Shown piece by piece: positions 1 through 5,679 of a stretch of DNA of 7,632 nt. Made by a program: the position numbers and the translations under genes. Below the pieces are notes generated by a model. It ran no database searches, was not told the DNA's origin, and worked only from the letters and a program-made list of their open reading frames with translations. The stretch spans positions 1 through 7,632 of the forward strand of contig JALUTJ010000496.1 in NCBI GenBank assembly GCA_027057985.1. Reading direction: 5' to 3'. Source of the stretch: Chromatiales bacterium. GTDB taxonomy: Bacteria > Pseudomonadota > Gammaproteobacteria > UBA6429 > Thiohalophilaceae. Positions within the stretch are counted from its first letter, which is position 1. Each line of letters opens with the position of its first letter.

Positions 1-480
1 ATCATACGCAGAATAGGACTGGTAGGCAGTCAGGATATGCAGGCCGGTGTAGGTAAAACTGCGGTGAACCAGGAAAGCCAGTGCTTTTTTATCCAGTACC
101 ACCAGGTTATATCTCAGGGTGTCTTCGAGCGCAATTTTGTAACCGCATGCCATGCAGTGATACAGCTCACGGGTGATCGAGGCAATTTTCCGGTTTTTAT
201 CGGGCAGTGGCAGGCTGGCGCCAATAAAGTGTTTTCTCATGGCGTGGGTAATATAGTGCAGGGGTTCGCGCAACATCTCCAGGAAGCGGATCCGATCCTG
301 GTAGGGATAGGCTAGCCGGTTGGTGTCATGCAGTACGGTAAAAACCTGGCGCGCGGTTTCACCCAGGTTGGCACGGGGCAGGGCATCTATCCAGGCGGCA
401 ACTTTACGTGGCCGGATATTAAAGGCATTTTTATCGGGCCGGGATCGGTCCGGTAGTTTTAGCCCTGCTAGCTTACCCAC
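1..480 (-). CDS. Conserved-looking protein of unknown function, 3' end outside window
   Basis: An open minus-strand frame of 160 codons starts at GTG (480-478) and is still open at the left edge, so only the N-terminal part is visible. The GTG is preferred because GGGAG (493-489) lies 8 nt upstream. An in-frame ATG at 510-508 would add 10 residues but has only a weak ribosome site. The visible protein is soluble and rich in basic and aromatic residues. It includes the stretches RPRKVAAWIDALPRANLGE and YHCMACGYKIALED, with no signal peptide or membrane segment. The pattern WI-x-LP-x-AN followed by helices vaguely recalls the N-terminal part of PilZ-linked, cyclic-di-GMP-related proteins found near psd in pseudomonads. 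That is a memory-based suggestion only, and I do not assign a function. It lies downstream of epmB on the same strand, 183 bp away, probably with its own promoter. Coding evidence is the long clean frame with a good start, while the plus-strand frame over it has no such support. Confidence 0.7.
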   Translation of the reverse strand, partial: MGKLAGLKLPDRSRPDKNAFNIRPRKVAAWIDALPRANLGETARQVFTVLHDTNRLAYPYQDRIRFLEMLREPLHYITHAMRKHFIGASLPLPDKNRKIASITRELYHCMACGYKIALEDTLRYNLVVLDKKALAFLVHRSFTYTGLHILTAYQSYSAYD

Positions 481-488
481 TGTAAATA

Positions 489-493
489 CTCCC
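489..493 (-). promoter_or_regulatory. Ribosome binding site favouring the GTG start at 480
   Basis: GGGAG on the minus strand, 8 nt before GTG 480. It supports this start over the in-frame ATG at 510, which has only a weak AAGAG upstream. Confidence 0.5.
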
Positions 494-574
494 TGAATTT
501 TCAGAAACATGCTGTATGCTCTTGTTTTACCAGCAATATTTCTGTTTTTGTAACAAATTCCTCTGCCTTGCTTA

Positions 575-583
575 ATTATGGCA
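575..583 (-). promoter_or_regulatory. Candidate extended -10 promoter for the leftmost gene
   Basis: The minus strand reads TGC-CATAAT, a TGn extended -10 element with a 5/6 match to TATAAT. No good -35 hexamer lies at the usual distance, as is often the case for extended -10 promoters. Transcription would start near 568, giving a leader of about 60-90 nt before the leftmost gene. The rest of the spacer 511-663 is AT-rich; I see no terminator for epmB and no small gene in it. Confidence 0.35.
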
Positions 584-663
584 TAAAGTGACTGAATTGA
601 GTTATTTTCATCGCTTTTTAGCCTGTTTTCGGTGCAAATTTAGCGATAAAAGGTGCTTTTTGC

Positions 664-1695
664 TTACAAAATGGCGGTTTTGGAGGATTTTCCCGCAATT
701 TCGGTCACCAGGCGGGGAACAAGATAACCGGGAAGCCGCGCACGCAGCTTTTCAATCAGGGCACGGGCTCTGTCTTCATTAACATGAAAATGTGCCGCTC
801 CGGCAACCTTGTCCAGCAGGTGCAAATAATAGGGGAGCACCCCGGCAGTGAACAGTTTTTCACTTAGTTGCGTCAGGGTATCTGCATTGTCATTTACACC
901 TTTAAGCAGTACCGACTGGTTGAGCAGGGTAACGCCCTGTTGTTGTAGTCTTTGCATGGCTTCGATAACAGCCGGTGAGATTTCATTAGCATGGTTGGCA
1001 TGAATCACCAGCACAATTTTCCAGGGCAGCGTCTGCAGCCAGTGTAAAAAAGGGGTATCAATGCGGGCGGGCAGTACTACCGGCTGGCGACTATGGATGC
1101 GCAGGGTGTGGATATGGGAAAGCGGGCGTAAGGCCTCGGTAATTTCGCGTAGCCGGCTTTCAGTTAAAGTGAGAGGATCGCCGCCACTGAGAATTACCTC
1201 GTGAATGTCCTCATTCTGCTGAATATAGTTGATAGTCTGTTGCCAGTGAGCCTCGGCACGATGTTGTGAGTAGGGGAAATGGCGTCGAAAACAGTAACGG
1301 CAGTGAATGCCGCAGGCTGCAGTGGTCAGTAACAGTACCCGGCCCCGATACTTATGCAATAGTCCTGGTACTGCCAGCGCAGCAAGGTCTCCCACCGGAT
1401 CGCTGAGGTATCCATCCTGCGGAAGCGTTTCATCCTCAATGGGGAGCACCTGGCGTAAAAGTGGATCAGCGGCATTGCCTTTTTCCATTAGTGCGGCATA
1501 GCTGCGGGGTACCCGTAGCGTAAAATCGGTGCTCGCCTGCCTTGCGCCATCCAGTAATTGCGGGGGCAGCTGTAAAAATGCCAGTAAGTCGGCGACATTA
1601 CGAAAAGCTTCGGCCTGTTGCTTTTGCCAGCCCGCCGTTTTTGCGGATTTCGCTCCGGTATTAGACTGACAAGAAGGTGGGGTTCGCGGTATCAT
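664..1695 (-). CDS. epmB: EF-P (R)-beta-lysine 2,3-aminomutase EpmB
   Basis: Radical-SAM, PLP-dependent enzyme that converts L-lysine to (R)-beta-lysine, the donor for EF-P modification; it acts in the cytosol. From ATG 1695 the protein is 343 aa, matching E. coli EpmB (about 342). The radical-SAM cysteines are Cys128, Cys132 and Cys135 (CGIHCRYCFRRHFPY, CX3CX2C). The family stretches LSGGDPL, RIHSRQPVVLPARI, TLLNQSVLLKGVNDNA and PYYLHLLDKVAGAAHF are all present. The C-terminus GKSSKTAIL carries the likely PLP lysine (Lys339). It lacks the long C-terminal extension of clostridial lysine aminomutase, as expected for EpmB. A TTG two codons upstream (1701) is possible, but no Shine-Dalgarno precedes either start. 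It is divergent from efp with 62 bp between start codons. The paralogous alternative, a catabolic KamA, is less likely given this context. Confidence 0.96.
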   Translation of the reverse strand: MIPRTPPSCQSNTGAKSAKTAGWQKQQAEAFRNVADLLAFLQLPPQLLDGARQASTDFTLRVPRSYAALMEKGNAADPLLRQVLPIEDETLPQDGYLSDPVGDLAALAVPGLLHKYRGRVLLLTTAACGIHCRYCFRRHFPYSQHRAEAHWQQTINYIQQNEDIHEVILSGGDPLTLTESRLREITEALRPLSHIHTLRIHSRQPVVLPARIDTPFLHWLQTLPWKIVLVIHANHANEISPAVIEAMQRLQQQGVTLLNQSVLLKGVNDNADTLTQLSEKLFTAGVLPYYLHLLDKVAGAAHFHVNEDRARALIEKLRARLPGYLVPRLVTEIAGKSSKTAIL

Positions 1696-1701
1696 AGGCA
1701 A

Positions 1702-1730
1702 ATAGTAGGCATTTTATGAATGCACGGCAA
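1702..1730 (-). promoter_or_regulatory. Candidate sigma70-type promoter of epmB, possibly leaderless
   Basis: The minus strand reads TTGCCG (1730-1725), a 17-nt spacer, then TACTAT (1707-1702); each hexamer matches consensus at 4 of 6. The expected start point, 7 nt past the -10, is 1695, exactly the A of the epmB ATG. This fits the absence of a Shine-Dalgarno sequence. I found no equally convincing promoter for efp in the same spacer. Confidence 0.4.
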
Positions 1731-1757
1731 TTTTAATTTCCGGAGAGTTTAACGAGT

Positions 1758-2327
1758 ATGGCAACTTTTAGCACCAATGAATTTAAATCGGGTATGAAAC
1801 TAATGATTGATGGTTCCCCGTGCAGCATCATCGAAAATGAATTTGTGAAGCCGGGTAAGGGCCAGGCCTTTAACCGGGTAAAGCTGCGTAACCTGAAAAC
1901 CGGCCGCGTTATTGAAAAAACCTATAAATCCGGTGAAAGCGTTGAAGCCGCCGATGTGATGGATACCGAGATGCAATATCTCTATACCGATGGTGATGCC
2001 TGGTATTTCATGGATCCGAATACCTACGAGCAAATTGGTGCTGATGCCACCGCTGTAGGCGATAACATCAAGTGGCTCAAGGAGCAGGACATGTGTGAAG
2101 TGACACTCTGGAACGGTGTCCCGATTGCTATTACACCACCGAATTTCGTTATTCTCGAAGTCACTGAAACTGATCCGGGTCTGCGTGGTGATACCAGTGG
2201 CGGTGGTGGAAAACCCGCAACCTGTAATACCGGAGCCGTGGTGCGTGTGCCGCTGTTTATTGAAGAGGGTGAACTGATCAAGGTTGATACCCGCACCGGT
2301 GAATATGTCGGTCGGGAAAAGAAATAA
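1758..2327 (+). CDS. efp: Translation elongation factor P
   Basis: EF-P binds between the ribosomal P and E sites and promotes peptide bond formation at consecutive prolines. The protein is 189 aa (E. coli 188). It shows the usual three-domain order: an N-terminal KOW-like domain (about 1-65) and two OB-fold domains (about 66-128 and 129-189). The tip loop [10 protein letters not shown] puts a lysine at position 34, the residue that EpmA modifies with (R)-beta-lysine. The C-terminal signature is conserved ([15 protein letters not shown], then [19 protein letters not shown]). The start ATG 1758 is preceded by GGAG at 1742-1745, 12 nt away, rather far for a Shine-Dalgarno. It is divergent from epmB and 59 bp upstream of epmA. 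No terminator lies between efp and epmA; the nearest one is inside epmA. Confidence 0.98.
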   Translation: MATFSTNEFKSGMKLMIDGSPCSIIENEFVKPGKGQAFNRVKLRNLKTGRVIEKTYKSGESVEAADVMDTEMQYLYTDGDAWYFMDPNTYEQIGADATAVGDNIKWLKEQDMCEVTLWNGVPIAITPPNFVILEVTETDPGLRGDTSGGGGKPATCNTGAVVRVPLFIEEGELIKVDTRTGEYVGREKK

Positions 2328-2386
2328 GCGATACTGGAAACACACACTGGATACTTCACTGACCGGTTTTTCTATGGTTTAAAACA

Positions 2387-3367
2387 ATGACAGATTGGCA
2401 GCCCACAGCCAGTATTGAAATGTTAAAAAAAAGAGCCCGCCTGCTTTCTCGCCTGCGGGCTTTTTTTGCTGACAGGGATGTGTTCGAAGTACAAACCCCG
2501 GTACTGTCTCATGCCGGTAATACCGATCCGGCACTGGAAAGTTTTATTATCCAGGAACACGAAGATGCACAGCACCGGGTTGAACCGTTGTTTTTAAATA
2601 CTTCCCCCGAGTTTGCAATGAAACGCCTGCTGGCAGCAGGTAGTGGTTCAATCTACCAGATCGGCCCGGTCTTTCGGCGTGATGAATGTGGTGTAAAACA
2701 TAACCCGGAATTTACCATGCTGGAATGGTATCGACTGGATTTTGATCACCATGCCCTGATGGGTGAAGTGAATGCGTTATTACGTTACGTGGCTGAGGAT
2801 GAACTGAAACTGGAGCGCAGCCTGTTTTATTCCTATCGTGATGCCATGCGTGAGTTTGCTGCCATCGACCCCTTTACTGCGGATATTGCTGATCTGGAAA
2901 AACTTGCAAAAGATGCCGGGCTGGAGGTCGTAGGCATGGACAATGCCAGTAAGGATGACTGGTTACACCTGGTGATGAGTCACCTGGTAGAAAAGAACCT
3001 GCCCGAGGACAGCCCGGTATTTATTTATGATTTTCCTGCCAGCCAGGCAGCACTGGCAAGAATCCGTCCTGATAATCCGCCTGTTGCTGAAAGGTTTGAG
3101 CTTTACCTCAATGGCATGGAGCTGGCCAATGGTTTTCATGAGCTGATTGATGCCACGGAGCAACAGCAGCGTTTTCTCAACGAGCAACAACTGAGAAAAC
3201 AGAATGGGCAGACCGGTATCCCGGCCGATACTAATTTGCTGGCGGCACTAAAAGCGGGCTTGCCGGAATGTGCCGGAGTAGCAATCGGGGTTGATCGTCT
3301 GTTAATGGTGCTGAGCGGAGCGACGCATATCAATGAGGTAGTGGCCTTTCCATTTGATCGAGCATGA
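2387..3367 (+). CDS. epmA: EF-P lysine-34 (R)-beta-lysine ligase EpmA
   Basis: A truncated class II lysyl-tRNA synthetase paralogue (GenX/PoxA) that activates (R)-beta-lysine and joins it to EF-P Lys34. It has 326 aa, against 325 in E. coli, and no N-terminal anticodon-binding domain. Class II motif 1 falls around residues 32-40 (VFEVQTPVL). Motif 2 is at 96-115 (FRRDECGVKHNPEFTMLEWY) and motif 3 near 301-304 (GVDR). VAERFELYLNGMELANGFHEL and the end AFPFDRA are typical of EpmA. The start ATG 2387 has a poor ribosome site, but WQPTASIEMLKKRA aligns with the E. coli N-terminus, so the start is well supported. An intrinsic terminator-like hairpin lies in codons 16-27. The gene follows efp by 59 bp and converges with psd, with only 16 bp between stop codons. 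Confidence 0.97.
   Translation: MTDWQPTASIEMLKKRARLLSRLRAFFADRDVFEVQTPVLSHAGNTDPALESFIIQEHEDAQHRVEPLFLNTSPEFAMKRLLAAGSGSIYQIGPVFRRDECGVKHNPEFTMLEWYRLDFDHHALMGEVNALLRYVAEDELKLERSLFYSYRDAMREFAAIDPFTADIADLEKLAKDAGLEVVGMDNASKDDWLHLVMSHLVEKNLPEDSPVFIYDFPASQAALARIRPDNPPVAERFELYLNGMELANGFHELIDATEQQQRFLNEQQLRKQNGQTGIPADTNLLAALKAGLPECAGVAIGVDRLLMVLSGATHINEVVAFPFDRA
2434..2467 (+). terminator. Intrinsic terminator-like hairpin inside the start of epmA
   Basis: Stem AGCCCGC (2434-2440) pairs perfectly with GCGGGCT (2455-2461): 7 bp, 6 of them G:C, with a 14-nt loop. The U tract is 7 T (2461-2467). The stem can extend by a G-U pair and then A:U pairs into the A run at 2425-2432, as in classical rho-independent terminators. 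It encodes part of the conserved EpmA N-terminus: LKKRAR supplies the A run and left arm, RAFF (TTT TTT for Phe26-Phe27) the right arm and U tract. It is the only terminator-like structure I see downstream of efp. Confidence 0.7.
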
Positions 3368-3383
3368 TAAAGTTTTCAGATTC

Positions 3384-4241
3384 TCAGCGGATATGTCCAA
3401 TTTTTTCTCCCAGCTTTAATGTCTGTCCGGCTTGAAGTGATTTTTCCCATTCCATCTGCTTGTTGGCATAAACCAGGATCACGGTGGAGCCCATATTAAA
3501 GCGCCCCATTTCTTCGCCCTTTTTATACGAGATGCTTTCATCATCGTATTTCCAGTTACGAATTTCTTTTCCGGCAGGTGGTGTTACTTCACCATGCCAG
3601 CGGGTTTCAATACTACCGACAAAAATCGCGCCGACCAGTATCATTGCCATGGGACCGGCAGGGGTGTCAAACAGGCAGACAACGCGTTCATTACGGGCAA
3701 ACAGGGCAGGGACATTTTCAACCGTGGTGGGATTAACGCTGAAAAGCTGACCCGGCACATGGATCATTTCTGTGAGTGTGCCATCTACAGGCATGTGAAT
3801 ACGATGGTAGTCACGTGGTGAAAGATAAATGGTATTGAAACGGCCATTCTTAAATACCTTACCCAGGTCTTCGCGATCCCCCAGTAACTGGGTCAGAGAG
3901 TAGGCGTGTCCCTTGGCCTGAAATACCAGGTCGGTATTAATCTTGCCGAACTGACTGATGGCACCATCGACCGGTGAGACAATGCTGTCTTCAGCAGGGT
4001 CGATAGGGCGGGCATCTTCTTTTAGTTCACGGGTAAAGAACCTGTTAAAGCTGCTGTAGTTTTCCCAGTCTGGATCTTTTGCCTCCTGCATATTTACCTT
4101 GAACTGGCGAATAAAAAAAGGCAATACCAGCCTGAGTAGCCAGCGAGCTTCAACTCGTGTTAGTCGCCACATCAGGCGAGATAAAAAATGCTGCGGCAGA
4201 ATGTGTTGCAGGGCTATAAATAGACGGGCTCCAGTTTTCAA
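3384..4241 (-). CDS. psd: Phosphatidylserine decarboxylase proenzyme
   Basis: Decarboxylates phosphatidylserine to phosphatidylethanolamine at the inner membrane. The proenzyme cleaves itself to create a pyruvoyl group. 285 aa, proteobacterial type I class. The catalytic Asp92 is in SPVDGAISQ, His149 in YLSPRDYHRIHMP, and the self-cleavage Ser252 in FNMGST, where Met replaces the Leu of the usual LGST motif. Cleavage between Gly251 and Ser252 would give a long beta chain and a short alpha chain of 34 residues. LFARNERVVCLFDTPAGPMAMILVGA is near-identical in wording to the E. coli block. The start codon is TTG (4241), supported by AAGGA 7 nt upstream and by alignment of LFIALQHILPQHFLSRL with the E. 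coli N-terminus. It lies 24 bp downstream of the PCuAC gene on the same strand, so it is probably cotranscribed with the copper genes. Confidence 0.97.
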   Translation of the reverse strand: MKTGARLFIALQHILPQHFLSRLMWRLTRVEARWLLRLVLPFFIRQFKVNMQEAKDPDWENYSSFNRFFTRELKEDARPIDPAEDSIVSPVDGAISQFGKINTDLVFQAKGHAYSLTQLLGDREDLGKVFKNGRFNTIYLSPRDYHRIHMPVDGTLTEMIHVPGQLFSVNPTTVENVPALFARNERVVCLFDTPAGPMAMILVGAIFVGSIETRWHGEVTPPAGKEIRNWKYDDESISYKKGEEMGRFNMGSTVILVYANKQMEWEKSLQAGQTLKLGEKIGHIR

Positions 4242-4248
4242 AATTTTT

Positions 4249-4253
4249 TCCTT
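4249..4253 (-). promoter_or_regulatory. Ribosome binding site deciding the TTG start of psd
   Basis: AAGGA on the minus strand, 7 nt before TTG 4241. There is no ATG or GTG nearby that keeps the conserved N-terminus, so this site fixes the start. Confidence 0.7.
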
Positions 4254-4265
4254 GCTCGATAAATT

Positions 4266-4793
4266 TTATTTTTTCATGCTGGCGCCACACTTCATGCCAC
4301 CACCGCACTTCATACCACCGCCGCACTTCATGGCAGGAGCAGTTTTTTTATTTTTCTCATCAGCCTTTCTTACCGGCAGGCTGATATTTATACTCTTTCC
4401 ATTATCAAAAGAAAGGGTAACTGGAATATTTTCCCCGGCTTTAACTGGCTTTTGTCGACCAATAAGCATCATGTGATATTTACCCGGTTCAAGAACAAGG
4501 GTCTGTTTTGCCCTGATAATGGGCCGATCCTGGCGAACCATATGCAGGGTATTGTCTTTCATTACTGTGTTATGGATTTCAACCTTTCGGAACAGCTTAC
4601 TTTTGATACTGGTAATGGCAATGTCGCTGTTACTATTATTGTGAATAACCATATAGCCGGCCATCACCTTTACCACGGGTGGTGCTTCCGGGCTCCAGCT
4701 ATCTGTAATCGTAATGCTATTAGCTGCAAAAGCCGGGCTGGCAAGTAAACTCAGCAGGGTGGTAGCAAATAAAACAGTTTTTTTATAGTTCAT
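4266..4793 (-). CDS. PCu(A)C family periplasmic copper chaperone with Met/Cys tail
   Basis: Periplasmic Cu(I) chaperone (DUF461/PCuAC family) that helps load copper centres of cytochrome c oxidase, often with Sco. 175 aa. The signal peptide is clear: MNYKK, hydrophobic core, predicted cleavage after Ala23 (AFA-A). The copper site matches the family pattern exactly: His74-X10-Met85-X21-His107-X-Met109, with LEPGKYHMMLIG as the family block. After the domain, a charged linker (KADEKNKK) leads to three tandem units, MKCGGG, MKCGGG, MKCGAS (residues 155-172), which add three Cys and four Met (including Met173). The tail could be a second copper site, an inference. The start ATG (4793) overlaps the sco stop codon as TAATG, indicating translational coupling; psd follows after 24 bp. 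Confidence 0.93.
   Translation of the reverse strand: MNYKKTVLFATTLLSLLASPAFAANSITITDSWSPEAPPVVKVMAGYMVIHNNSNSDIAITSIKSKLFRKVEIHNTVMKDNTLHMVRQDRPIIRAKQTLVLEPGKYHMMLIGRQKPVKAGENIPVTLSFDNGKSINISLPVRKADEKNKKTAPAMKCGGGMKCGGGMKCGASMKK
4278..4331 (-). repeat. Three 18-bp tandem repeats encoding the MKCGGG tail
   Basis: Units at 4314-4331, 4296-4313 and 4278-4295 (read on the minus strand) encode MKCGGG, MKCGGG and MKCGAS. The ATGAAGTG start is the same in all three. The Gly codons differ, so the copies are diverged at wobble positions but not in the first two peptides. Confidence 0.85.
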
Positions 4794-5464
4794 TATTTAT
4801 CACCATAAAAAATTCGAATGCGTTCAAAGTCTGCGAGGATTTTATCGGCAATATGAGGCGGTGAGATAACAGCACGCATACGCCCACGCGGATCAATCAG
4901 GATAAGAGAAGCGCTATGGTTGACATTGTAATCTTTATCATTTCCATTATCTTTTTCATCGTAGCCATACATGATACCCAGTTGGTTTACCAGTTTATCA
5001 ATTTCATCGAGATGGCCGGTGACACCGGTAAACTCGGGATTAAAATAACGGGTATAGCTTTTTAAGGTGGCTGCGCTATCCCTGTCAGGATCAACCGAAA
5101 TAAAATAAAGACGGGGATGGCCGGGCTGCCCCTGTTTAGTGGGTAACTTTTTCCATACCGATTGCATGATCCGCAGTGTGGTTGGACAGATATCCGGGCA
5201 GTTGGTATAGCCAAAGAAAAGAAAGCTCCACTGGCCTTTTAGTGTTGCCGGGGTAAAGGGCTTACCCTCATCGGTTTGCAGGATAAAGGGTTTTAGCTCC
5301 CTGGCAACAGGCAGAACGGTGATCTCAACACCGGGTACAATTTTCGTATCATTATTTTCCAGGAAATGCTTCTGGCTGAGCCATATACCACCCATCAGGC
5401 TAAAGGCCGCAACAATGATAGCCAGTATCAGGGTTTGGCTGGATTTTTCTTTTTCAGATGACAC
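4793..5464 (-). CDS. SCO1/SenC family copper chaperone, membrane anchored
   Basis: Thioredoxin-fold protein that delivers copper to, or reduces, the CuA site of cytochrome c oxidase. From GTG 5464 it has 223 aa. One N-terminal membrane segment (about residues 12-29) anchors the domain in the periplasm. The metal site is Cys89-X3-Cys93 in GYTNCPDICPTTL plus His183 in NVNHSASLILIDPRGR, all conserved. SVDPDRDS and the FTGVTG block are typical of the family. GTG 5464 is chosen because AGGGAG sits 9 nt upstream. An in-frame ATG at 5512 (239 aa) is possible but has no ribosome site. The frame is open back to 5593, though that extension does not look like a Sco N-terminus. The stop overlaps the PCuAC start. 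It is divergent from the histidine kinase. Confidence 0.94.
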   Translation of the reverse strand: MSSEKEKSSQTLILAIIVAAFSLMGGIWLSQKHFLENNDTKIVPGVEITVLPVARELKPFILQTDEGKPFTPATLKGQWSFLFFGYTNCPDICPTTLRIMQSVWKKLPTKQGQPGHPRLYFISVDPDRDSAATLKSYTRYFNPEFTGVTGHLDEIDKLVNQLGIMYGYDEKDNGNDKDYNVNHSASLILIDPRGRMRAVISPPHIADKILADFERIRIFYGDK

Positions 5465-5473
5465 GGACACGAT

Positions 5474-5479
5474 CTCCCT
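5474..5479 (-). promoter_or_regulatory. Ribosome binding site favouring GTG 5464 as sco start
   Basis: AGGGAG on the minus strand, 9 nt before GTG 5464 and too close (3 nt) to the GTG at 5470. It is the only good Shine-Dalgarno in the region and gives a normal Sco length. Confidence 0.55.
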
Positions 5480-5512
5480 GTTTAAAAACGATATTTTATC
5501 AAATTTTAACAT

Positions 5513-5541
5513 TTGCCACAGGCTTTTTCCCTTAATATAGA
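5513..5541 (+). promoter_or_regulatory. Candidate sigma70-type promoter of the histidine kinase
   Basis: TTGCCA (5513-5518, 5/6 match to TTGACA), a 17-nt spacer, then TATAGA (5536-5541, 4/6 match). The predicted start point is near 5548, a leader of about 57 nt before ATG 5605. The start point falls within the left arm of the 13-bp inverted repeat. I found no convincing promoter for sco on the other strand. Confidence 0.4.
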
Positions 5542-5542
5542 T

Positions 5543-5679
5543 GGATAACCAGCAGACAGGTTCTGGCTGTGTATTTTTGTTTTTTTGTATCAAGGTTTCC
5601 TTATATGGATGTCTATTTTGAGCCGGATCCGGAAGATGAGATGAACAAAAAACGGGTTAACCCGGCCTGCTGGTTATCC
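5543..5679. repeat. 13-bp perfect inverted repeat bracketing the kinase start codon
   Basis: GGATAACCAGCAG (5543-5555) and its exact reverse complement CTGCTGGTTATCC (5667-5679) are separated by 111 nt. The right arm encodes CWLS of the kinase N-terminus. The left arm lies in the divergent spacer and reads CWLS on the minus strand too. In an mRNA starting at or before 5543 the arms could pair and enclose the AAGG ribosome site (5592-5595) and ATG 5605 in a loop. Confidence 0.7.

Noticed and set aside
37..315. Plus-strand frame of 92 codons at the left edge
   Set aside because: Lies opposite the better supported minus-strand gene (1-480) that has a good start and ribosome site; the plus frame shows no recognisable domain.
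1715..1737. TATGAA or TTTAAT as the -10 of efp
   Set aside because: No matching -35 at 16-18 nt for either, and TTTAAT would start transcription within the ribosome site.
1800..2359. Long minus-strand frames opposite efp
   Set aside because: They overlap an unmistakable efp completely; composition reflects antisense of a conserved gene, and no ribosome site or promoter supports them.
3368..3383. Bidirectional terminator between epmA and psd
   Set aside because: The 16-bp gap has no inverted repeat; I see no stem with a T tract on either strand.
4099..4476. Plus-strand frame with a PPPHF repeat
   Set aside because: The repeat is simply the antisense reading of the MKCGGG tail repeats of the PCuAC gene.
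5569..5604. GTG 5569 as kinase start
   Set aside because: Adds a low-complexity Phe-rich stretch with no ribosome site; ATG 5605 has AAGG at 9 nt.
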